A stretch of 5,229 nt of DNA from Desulfobacterales bacterium (lineage in GTDB: Bacteria; Desulfobacterota; Desulfobacteria; Desulfobacterales; Desulfobacteraceae). Shown one piece after another: positions 1 to 4,880 of this stretch. A program made the position numbers and the translations under genes. The DNA lies in contig JAKSBB010000306.1 of assembly GCA_022361315.1 (NCBI GenBank), forward strand, positions 1 to 5,229, read 5' to 3'. The first letter of the stretch is position 1. The number at the start of each line of letters is the position of its first letter. The notes under the pieces were generated by a model that saw only the letters and a list, made by a program, of their open reading frames with translations, was not told the origin of the DNA and did no database searches.

Positions 1-1358
1 TCTCTGGCCATCTTTCCGGCGTGGTCTGCTGTGGCGGGTTTCCCGTCCGCCTCCCACTGGGCCGGGTTTCTCCGGTCCATGACCGTGGGCTGCCAGGCGG
101 ACCGCAGGTGCTTCATGGTATGGGGATCGGTCATGAAATGGTTCTGGGGGCCCACCCGGTCCACCACGTCTACGGCCAGGGTGTCGTCGTCGATAACGAT
201 ACCCTGGGTGACGCTGCGGATCACATCGTAAATTTCGCAGTCCATAATCAGCTGTTCGTAGGAGAAGATGGTGGCGGCATGGATGAGGCCTGCGCCGCAC
301 ATCATATCCGCCCGGGCAAACTGGCTCACCGCACCGGATACCGCGTTCTCCACGGCGGAATGCCAGCCGGTTCGTTTGGCACCGGTGGCAAAGGTGCCCA
401 CGTTGGCGGGCAGTTTGTAATGATGGGCCAACTGGGCCGAGGCGGCCTGGAGAATAAAATCCTCGGGACCGCCGGCGGTGACGGCACCGGTTCTCAACTC
501 CATAAAGGTGGCGCAGGAGCCGTAAAAGGTCGGCGCACCCGAATAAAATGTCTGAAGAAAGGTAATGCCCCCCAGGATTTCTGCGTTGCCCATGGCGATG
601 TTACCCGCTAAGGTTGCAGGGGCCGTGGCACAGCCGATCTGCATGTTCAGAAATCCCACAGGGACGCCCGCTTCTCCGAAGACCAGGGCCGCTTCCAGGG
701 CGTCCTCTTCGTAGGACAGGGGGCTGGTGCTGCACTGAAAGTTGGAGATGACGGGATTTTTCCGAAGGGCTTCCCGGCCGCCAGCAACTGCAGCAGCCAT
801 GTCTACGGACCCTTTTGCCATAACGGGATTTACCGCAGTCATGGCCTGGGCATGTTTGCCTGTGTTCTTGAACAGGGCCAAAAGTTCGTAAAGGGGCTGA
901 ACCGCGGCAGGTTTGTCCTGGGCGGAAAGGCAGGGCCACATGAAGGCGATCTGGGGCAGGGCGTCCGCCAACCTTGCCGCATCTTCAAGATCCTTAAAGG
1001 TGGATGATCTGACTTCCCCCGTTTCGATATCCTGGATTTTAACGCCGGTGCCGTCCATGGTGAGGTAGCCCCGGGTGCCGTCCAGGGGCAGGCGGTTTTC
1101 TTCCACCCGCGCACCGAGGGTGTATTGGGAGGGGCTGGTTTCCAGCGCGTTTTCCACCATTTCCCGGGTGAAGTAGACCCTGTGATTCTCCCGGTCAACT
1201 CGGGCGCCGGCTTTTTCCAGATGGTCGTAGCGCTCACCGGACAACTCCATATGCATGCCGGTGGTTTCCAGAATCCTGAGGGAGGCATCGTGGATGCGGT
1301 CCAGTTCGTCCGGGCTAAACAGGGTGTACTCCCCTTTCCAGGTGACGGCGTCTATCAT
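1..1358 (-). CDS. MttB-family corrinoid-dependent methyltransferase, non-pyrrolysine type (partial, C-terminus off left edge)
   Basis: The minus strand reads open from ATG at 1358 to the window edge, giving 452 codons with no in-frame stop or frameshift. The protein resembles the trimethylamine methyltransferase (MttB) superfamily. Recognisable parts are the N-terminal segment FSPDELDRIHDASLRILETTG, an STSPL motif at residues 210-214, the segment MQIGCATAPATLAGN from residue 239, GTFATGAKRTGWHSA around 321-335, and SYEQLIMDCEI at 366-376. Family members move a methyl group from a methylated amine to a cognate corrinoid protein in the cytoplasm. True MttB has pyrrolysine, read from an in-frame UAG, near residue 334. 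Here that neighbourhood is GWHS (331-334) and no UAG occurs, so it belongs with the non-Pyl members such as MtgB, MtpB, MtcB and MtyB, which act on glycine betaine, proline betaine, carnitine and gamma-butyrobetaine. Family length is about 470-515 residues, so a short C-terminal piece is missing. The start is supported by AAGGA 9 nt upstream. Substrate unknown. Confidence 0.9.
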   Translation of the reverse strand, partial: MIDAVTWKGEYTLFSPDELDRIHDASLRILETTGMHMELSGERYDHLEKAGARVDRENHRVYFTREMVENALETSPSQYTLGARVEENRLPLDGTRGYLTMDGTGVKIQDIETGEVRSSTFKDLEDAARLADALPQIAFMWPCLSAQDKPAAVQPLYELLALFKNTGKHAQAMTAVNPVMAKGSVDMAAAVAGGREALRKNPVISNFQCSTSPLSYEEDALEAALVFGEAGVPVGFLNMQIGCATAPATLAGNIAMGNAEILGGITFLQTFYSGAPTFYGSCATFMELRTGAVTAGGPEDFILQAASAQLAHHYKLPANVGTFATGAKRTGWHSAVENAVSGAVSQFARADMMCGAGLIHAATIFSYEQLIMDCEIYDVIRSVTQGIVIDDDTLAVDVVDRVGPQNHFMTDPHTMKHLRSAWQPTVMDRRNPAQWEADGKPATADHAGKMAR

Positions 1359-1367
1359 GGGCGTGTT

Positions 1368-1372
1368 TCCTT
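1368..1372 (-). promoter_or_regulatory. Ribosome binding site of the MttB-family gene
   Basis: On the minus strand GAGAAGGAA precedes the ATG at 1358, with the AAGGA core 9 nt from the start codon. It fixes the start of the methyltransferase gene; no competing in-frame start with a better site was seen. Confidence 0.6.
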
Positions 1373-1399
1373 CTCAATCCATTGTGGTTATTCTGAATA

Positions 1400-1413
1400 T
1401 TTATGTACATAAA
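1400..1413. promoter_or_regulatory. Perfect 14-bp palindrome TTTATGTACATAAA (possible operator)
   Basis: This sequence equals its own reverse complement over 14 bases. It covers the candidate -10 box of the minus-strand promoter and overlaps the left end of the neighbouring TGTATACA palindrome, with centres 12 bp apart. Its ATGTACAT core resembles the ATGTATACA core next door without the central TA, so it may be a second, variant site for the same regulator. Function is inferred from position and symmetry only. Confidence 0.4.
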
Positions 1414-1434
1414 ATGTATACAATTTCATGTCAA
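1406..1434 (-). promoter_or_regulatory. Sigma-70-type promoter for the MttB-family gene
   Basis: The minus strand has a perfect -35 box TTGACA (1434-1429), a 17-nt spacer and a weak -10 box TATGTA (1411-1406). The expected transcription start is near 1399, giving a leader of about 40 nt before the ATG at 1358. The spacer is largely filled by the TGTATACA palindrome and the -10 box lies inside the TTTATGTACATAAA palindrome. A protein bound at either would block polymerase. This is read by eye, and the -10 is only a partial match. Confidence 0.5.
1411..1426. promoter_or_regulatory. Operator-like palindrome 1 (TGTATACA core)
   Basis: AAAATGTATACAATTT is a near-perfect inverted repeat, with 7 of 8 base pairs symmetric about 1418/1419. 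Its first 14 bases recur exactly at 1568-1581. It fills the spacer between the -35 and -10 boxes of the minus-strand promoter, the usual place for a repressor to act. GT-AC palindromes of this kind are typical of FadR/VanR-type GntR regulators, but no regulator gene is in the window, so the cognate protein is a guess. Confidence 0.6.
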
Positions 1435-1531
1435 GGATTTTCATGAAACTTTTGTTTTTCCCCAACCGCCATCATTTATAGGGATTTCTCAAGACCGTGG
1501 ACGAACTTCGGTTTTTATGTTGACAAAGGGA

Positions 1532-1558
1532 TTGGAGGATGTTAGTGGACACAATAAT
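1532..1558 (+). promoter_or_regulatory. Weak candidate promoter for the transporter operon
   Basis: AATAAT at 1553-1558 matches a -10 box in 5 of 6 bases. A poor -35-like TTGGAG lies at 1532-1537, with a 15-nt spacer. Transcription would begin near 1565, just before operator copy 2, and leave room for the ribosome binding site at 1582-1587. A perfect TTGACA at 1520-1525 has no acceptable -10 box at normal spacing. The plus-strand promoter is therefore not settled and may need an activator. Confidence 0.25.
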
Positions 1559-1567
1559 CACAGACAA

Positions 1568-1581
1568 AAAATGTATACAAT
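1568..1581. promoter_or_regulatory. Operator-like palindrome 2 (TGTATACA core), upstream of the transporter operon
   Basis: AAAATGTATACAAT is an exact 14-base copy of the first operator. It sits 15 bp before the ATG of the ATPase gene and directly abuts that gene's ribosome binding site. Its flanks are less symmetric than in copy 1, so the 8-bp TGTATACA core carries the palindrome. The two centres (1418.5 and 1575.5) are 157 bp apart, close to 15 helical turns. A protein bound here would overlap the start of the operon's transcript or its leader. Confidence 0.6.
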
Positions 1582-1596
1582 AAGGGGTGCCACACC

Positions 1597-2439
1597 ATGA
1601 ATAATACCTTAAGCGGATCGACCCTGGAACGTACAGAAGGTCTGGAACCACAAGCAACTGAGGGTGAGGCAGCCGGTGCGGCTGCCATTGAAGTGATCGA
1701 CCTCCACAAATCATTTGGCCACATTGAGGTACTGAAGGGTGTCTCTCTCACCGCCTCACAAGGCGATGTCATCGCCATCATCGGCGGCAGCGGCTCGGGT
1801 AAATCCACCATGCTGCGGTGTATTAACATGCTGGAAACCCCAACGGCGGGGACCATCCGGGTCCACGGGGAGGAAATCCGGATGAAGGATGACGGGAAAG
1901 GTGGTTTGAAACCCGCCGACCAGGAACAGGTTCGAAAGATTCGCACCCGGCTGGCCATGGTATTTCAGAGTTTCAATCTCTGGCAGCACATGACCCTCAT
2001 GGAAAATGTCATAGAAGTGCCCGTTCACGTTCTCGGGCGTTCCAGGGATGAAGCCAGAGAGGATGCCAAAGAACTTTTGAAAATGGTGGGGCTTTACGAC
2101 AAGCAGGAAACCTATCCCGCCTTTCTTTCCGGCGGGCAGCAGCAAAGGGCCGCCATTGCCAGGGCGCTGGCCATCCAGCCGGAGGTCATGCTCTTTGACG
2201 AACCCACCTCCGCCCTTGATCCGGAACTTGTGGGGGAGGTGCTTTCCGTGATCAGGGATCTGGCCAAAGAAGGGCGGACCATGCTCCTGGTGACCCACGA
2301 AATGAACTTCGCCAGGGAGGTGGCCAACCGCATCCTCTTTCTCAACAACGGTATTGTGGAGGAGGAGGGCGATCCCGAAGCCATTTTCGGGGCACCCAAA
2401 TCCGAACATTTAAAACGGTTTATCAGCTCTGTCTCGTAA
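1597..2439 (+). CDS. hisP: Amino-acid ABC transporter ATPase, HisP/OccP type
   Basis: This 280-residue cytoplasmic ATPase would power import through the two permeases encoded downstream. It shows Walker A GGSGSGKST (63-71), Q-loop Q124 in VFQSFNLW, signature LSGGQQQR (177-184), Walker B VMLFDEPT (197-204), D-loop SALD (205-208) and switch histidine H234 in LVTHE. The stretches FNLWQHMTLMENV and DPELVGEVL, and the ending EEEGDPEAIFG, are hallmarks of the HisP/OccP/NocP branch, which serves basic amino acids and opines. The gene is first in the operon and starts at ATG 1597 with AAGGGG at 1582-1587, 9 nt upstream. About 30 residues (acidic and Ala/Gly-rich) precede the IEVIDLHKSF segment where most family members begin; no better internal start is visible. 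The symbol is a family name: substrate specificity is set by the binding protein and is not proven. Confidence 0.95.
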   Translation: MNNTLSGSTLERTEGLEPQATEGEAAGAAAIEVIDLHKSFGHIEVLKGVSLTASQGDVIAIIGGSGSGKSTMLRCINMLETPTAGTIRVHGEEIRMKDDGKGGLKPADQEQVRKIRTRLAMVFQSFNLWQHMTLMENVIEVPVHVLGRSRDEAREDAKELLKMVGLYDKQETYPAFLSGGQQQRAAIARALAIQPEVMLFDEPTSALDPELVGEVLSVIRDLAKEGRTMLLVTHEMNFAREVANRILFLNNGIVEEEGDPEAIFGAPKSEHLKRFISSVS

Positions 2440-2485
2440 TTCCGTCACCGGCAGGGCGGACACCCGGTACAGAACCACAGGAGCC

Positions 2486-2501
2486 CCCCGGACCACCGGG
2501 G
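2486..2501 (+). other. GC-only intercistronic hairpin between ATPase and binding-protein genes
   Basis: CCCCGG (2486-2491) pairs perfectly with CCGGGG (2496-2501) around a 4-nt loop ACCA. It lies in the 95-nt gap after the ATPase stop and 33 nt before the binding-protein ATG. No run of T follows, so it is unlikely to be a full terminator. It may be a 5' stabilising or processing structure for the binding-protein message. A second, weaker pairing (ACCGG 2447-2451 with CCGGT 2464-2468) lies just upstream. Confidence 0.5.
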
Positions 2502-2534
2502 CAATCCGTAACAATCATAATAAAGGAGTTACAC

Positions 2535-3311
2535 ATGTCTGAATTTTTTAAAAAACTTTTCCTGGTTCTTATCATCGTCACCTTCAGTGCCGGCCTGGCC
2601 CAGGCCAAAACCATCCGTGTGGGATTTGCCGCAGAACCCTATCCGCCGTTTACCGTGCCCGATGCGTCCGGCAACTGGACCGGCTGGGAAGTTGACCTGA
2701 TCAAAGCCGTATGCGAAGAAGCCGGACTGGACTACGTATTGGCCCCCACGGCCTGGGACGGTATTATTCCGGCCCTGCTCTCCAAAAAGCTGGATATGAT
2801 CATGGGGTCCATGTCCATCACCGATGCCCGGTTGAAAGTGATTGATTTTTCAGACAAGTACTACAAAACACCCACCACCATCGTGGGAACTAAAAAAATG
2901 GCATTTGACGCCTCTCCCTCCGGCCTGAAGGGTAAGATCATCGGCGTTCAGACCGCCACCATTCACCAGACATACGCCACCAAGTACTTTAAAGATGCCC
3001 AGATCAAGGAATACCAGACCCAGGACGAGATCAACCAGGATCTGATCTCCGGCCGTATCGATGCCACCCAGGCAGACTCACTGGCCCTGGAGGATTTCCT
3101 GAAATCCGACGAAGGCATGTCCTGCTGCGAATCCAAGGGCAATGTGGCTGATGATCCCAAAATTCTGGGACTCGGTGTGGGCGTCGGTATCCGCAAGGGT
3201 GACGATGCATTGAAAGACAAAATCAACGCCGCCATCAAGGCCATCCGTGCCAACGGCAAATACGACGAAATTTCAAAGAAATACTTCAACTTTGATATTT
3301 ACGGCGATTAA
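2535..3311 (+). CDS. Periplasmic amino-acid-binding protein, HisJ/LAO type (SBP family 3)
   Basis: The 258-residue precursor has a Sec signal peptide: two lysines at 6-7, hydrophobic residues 8-20, and a likely cut after LAQA (24/25). No lipobox cysteine is present, so the product is soluble in the periplasm, where it would deliver ligand to the HisQ/HisM permease. By alignment from memory to HisJ, Y36 matches Y14, S92 and S94 match S70 and S72, R99 matches the carboxylate-binding R77, and D181 matches the amino-binding D161. These imply an alpha-amino-acid-like ligand. W74 takes the place of the side-chain-stacking residue (Phe52 in LAO, Leu52 in HisJ), suiting a cationic or flat group. The KKYFNFDIYGD ending is nearly that of HisJ. 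The start has the best ribosome site in the operon, AAAGGAG at 2522-2528, 6 nt before ATG. Exact ligand unknown. Confidence 0.93.
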   Translation: MSEFFKKLFLVLIIVTFSAGLAQAKTIRVGFAAEPYPPFTVPDASGNWTGWEVDLIKAVCEEAGLDYVLAPTAWDGIIPALLSKKLDMIMGSMSITDARLKVIDFSDKYYKTPTTIVGTKKMAFDASPSGLKGKIIGVQTATIHQTYATKYFKDAQIKEYQTQDEINQDLISGRIDATQADSLALEDFLKSDEGMSCCESKGNVADDPKILGLGVGVGIRKGDDALKDKINAAIKAIRANGKYDEISKKYFNFDIYGD

Positions 3312-3325
3312 TTGATGCGATCATG

Positions 3326-3351
3326 CAGGCCCTGCCGCAGTGCAGGGCCTG
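3326..3351 (+). other. Strong 10-bp hairpin after the binding-protein gene
   Basis: CAGGCCCTGC (3326-3335) pairs without mismatch with GCAGGGCCTG (3342-3351) around a 6-nt loop. It begins 15 nt after the binding-protein stop and ends 31 nt before the permease ATG. No T tract follows (TCTACACTC), so read-through is expected. Hairpins here in binding-protein operons commonly protect the upstream message from 3' decay or weaken downstream expression. That role is inferred. Confidence 0.65.
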
Positions 3352-3382
3352 TCTACACTCGAGCTGCAAAGAGAGTTGATTT

Positions 3383-4093
3383 ATGAACGCCCTGGAACTT
3401 CTTGCCCTTTCCCCGCCCGGCTGGGGCGGCCTCCTGCTCAAAGGCCTGGCCACCTCAATGACCATTGCCTTCGGCGGTTATGCCGTCGGCATTCTCATCG
3501 GGATCGGCGGCGCCTTCGGTAAATTGTACGGCGGACCCGTCACCCGGGACCTGCTGGCCTGCTATACCACCATTGTTCGTGCCATTCCCGAGCTGGTGCT
3601 GATCGTACTGCTCTTTTACGCAGGATCGGATATCGTCAACCAGATCCTGATGGCCTTTGGGGCACCGCCCGTGGACATCAACGGTCTGGTGGCGGGGATT
3701 ATCGTCATCGGGGTGGTTCAGGGGGCGTATTCCACCGAGGTGATCCGGGGGGCCATCAAGGCCATCCATCCCGGGCAGATCGAAGCGGGCCGGTCCTACG
3801 GCATGGGCCCCATGCTCCTGCTGCGCCGGATTACCCTGCCCACCATGCTGCCCTATGCCATTCCGGGCCTGTCCAACCTCTGGCTCATCGCCACCAAGGA
3901 CACGGCGCTTCTGGCAGTGGTGGGGTTCACCGAACTGACCATGGCCACCCGCCAGGCCGGCGGCGCAACCAAGGCCTATTTCCTGTTTTTCTGCACGGCA
4001 GGTTTTCTCTACCTGATGGTCACCCTGCTGTCCAACCTTGGTATCAGGTTTATAGAGCGGCGCGCCTATCGCGGTATGCCGGATGTGGGGTAG
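3383..4093 (+). CDS. hisQ: Amino-acid ABC transporter permease, HisQ type
   Basis: This 236-residue inner-membrane protein would form half of the importer channel with the next gene's product. It follows HisQ closely along its length: GGAFGKLYGG near 42-51, YTTIVRAIPELVLIVLLFY (61-79), GLVAGIIVIGVVQGAY (101-116), then the cytoplasmic EAA loop QIEAGRSYGMGPMLLLRRI (132-150) that docks to the ATPase, and a C-terminal ERRAYRGM like HisQ's ERR motif. About five hydrophobic segments are visible, near 18-43, 60-82, 101-118, 157-182 and 199-222. In the EAA motif the third residue is Gly (EAGRSYG), a mild variation. The start at 3383 has a modest GAGAG at 3371-3375, 7 nt upstream. The next gene starts 3 nt after this one stops. 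The symbol is by family resemblance; histidine as substrate is not shown. Confidence 0.93.
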   Translation: MNALELLALSPPGWGGLLLKGLATSMTIAFGGYAVGILIGIGGAFGKLYGGPVTRDLLACYTTIVRAIPELVLIVLLFYAGSDIVNQILMAFGAPPVDINGLVAGIIVIGVVQGAYSTEVIRGAIKAIHPGQIEAGRSYGMGPMLLLRRITLPTMLPYAIPGLSNLWLIATKDTALLAVVGFTELTMATRQAGGATKAYFLFFCTAGFLYLMVTLLSNLGIRFIERRAYRGMPDVG

Positions 4094-4096
4094 ACC

Positions 4097-4867
4097 ATGA
4101 CAGACAGAATTCAACCGCACCGGATTGTTCTTGTGCTCATCGGCATTGGCCTTGTGGTGCTGGCCGGCGTTACCATGCGCTGGGACTGGCTGCCGGATTA
4201 TTGGCAACTGCTGGCCGCAGGCATCGGGAAGACCCTGATGATCCTGGCCTCCACCGTCATCATCGGATTTCTTTTCGCGGTCCCCTTAGGGCTTTTCCAG
4301 GTGACGGGCCCCTGGCCCCTGGCCATGCTGAGCAAGGGGTTCTGTACCATCATCCGGGGAACTCCCCTGCTGCTTCAGCTCTGGCTGCTTTACTACGGTC
4401 TGGGCTCATTGTTTCCCCAGATCCCGGGCATCCATGATTCCGTTTTCTGGCCGTACCTGCGCCAGGCCTGGCCTTATGCCGTTCTGGCCCTGAGCATGTC
4501 CTTTGCCGGCTATGAAGGTGAAGTCATGCGGGGGGCCTTTGCCGGGGTTCCCGGCGGGGAACTCGAGGCTGCCCGAGCCTACGGGATGAAACCCTTGACG
4601 GTGCTGTGGCGGATCTGGCTGCCCCGGGCCATGCACCGGGCATTGCCCACCCTCAACGGAGAGGTGGTGCTCCAGCTCAAATCCACACCGCTTGTGGCCA
4701 CCATCACGGTGATCGACGTTTACGCCGTTATCTCCAAGGTGCGCCAGGAAACCTACGTGGTCTATGAAGCCATGCTGCTTCTGGCCTTGATTTACCTCTG
4801 CCTTACCGGTATCCTGGTTGTCGCGTTCCGCTATTTTGAGAACAAGATACCCACAAGGGAGGCCTGA
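4097..4867 (+). CDS. hisM: Amino-acid ABC transporter permease, HisM type
   Basis: This 256-residue inner-membrane protein is the second channel subunit. HisM-like features are FCTIIRGTPLLLQLW (82-96), the ATPase-docking EAA loop GELEAARAYGMKPLTVLWRIWLP (154-176, canonical EAARAYG), the NGEVVLQLKSTPL segment (187-199) and QETYVVYEAM (217-226). Hydrophobic segments lie near 10-25, 40-67, 83-105, 126-139, 190-208 and 227-245. The first helix followed by a Trp-rich stretch (MRWDWLPDYW, 27-36) makes it slightly longer at the N-terminus than E. coli HisM. The ATG lies only 3 nt after the upstream permease stop and has only a GTGGGG-like ribosome site inside that gene's end, so translational coupling is likely. 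The partner of HisM in the complex is the upstream HisQ-type subunit; both share the HisP-type ATPase. Confidence 0.93.
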   Translation: MTDRIQPHRIVLVLIGIGLVVLAGVTMRWDWLPDYWQLLAAGIGKTLMILASTVIIGFLFAVPLGLFQVTGPWPLAMLSKGFCTIIRGTPLLLQLWLLYYGLGSLFPQIPGIHDSVFWPYLRQAWPYAVLALSMSFAGYEGEVMRGAFAGVPGGELEAARAYGMKPLTVLWRIWLPRAMHRALPTLNGEVVLQLKSTPLVATITVIDVYAVISKVRQETYVVYEAMLLLALIYLCLTGILVVAFRYFENKIPTREA

Positions 4868-4880
4868 ACACGGTAAATTC

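Noticed and set aside
21..611. Plus-strand open frame of 196 codons opposite the MttB gene
   Set aside because: It is an antisense shadow in GC-rich DNA: the minus strand carries a clear full-length family match here, and the translated frame shows no domain or plausible start signal.
601..1288. Two minus-strand open frames (601-939 and 839-1288) in a different frame from the MttB gene
   Set aside because: They overlap the MttB coding sequence in another frame, are Pro/Arg-rich with no family resemblance, and the MttB frame itself is open across both.
1439..1448. Short palindrome TTTCATGAAA and the repeated TTTCATG (1424-1430 and 1439-1445)
   Set aside because: It is only 10 bp in AT-rich DNA, has no second palindromic copy, and does not coincide with a promoter element apart from lying just upstream of the -35 box; chance is likely.
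1520..1525. Perfect TTGACA on the plus strand as the -35 box of the transporter operon
   Set aside because: No -10-like hexamer lies 15-19 nt downstream (GTTAGTGGAC), so it is not a convincing promoter by itself.
1576..1581. TACAAT inside operator copy 2 as a -10 box for the transporter operon
   Set aside because: Transcription would then start near 1588, downstream of the AAGGGG ribosome site at 1582-1587, leaving the message without it; no -35 box is seen at the right distance either.
1403..1600. Small plus-strand open frame of 65 codons in the divergent intergenic region
   Set aside because: It starts inside the TGTACA palindrome without a ribosome site, crosses both operator-like repeats, and overlaps the ATPase start. 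It looks like non-coding regulatory DNA.
1756..2409. Long minus-strand open frame of 217 codons opposite the ATPase gene
   Set aside because: The plus strand has every ABC ATPase motif; the antisense frame has none and is a by-product of codon bias.
3326..3351. Rho-independent terminator after the binding-protein gene
   Set aside because: The stem is strong but no T tract follows and the next transporter genes lie directly downstream, so it is described as an intercistronic hairpin.
3455..4207. Minus-strand open frame of 250 codons opposite the permeases
   Set aside because: Its His/Gln/Gly-rich composition is what results when hydrophobic membrane-protein codons are read in reverse; both permeases on the plus strand match HisQ and HisM along their length.
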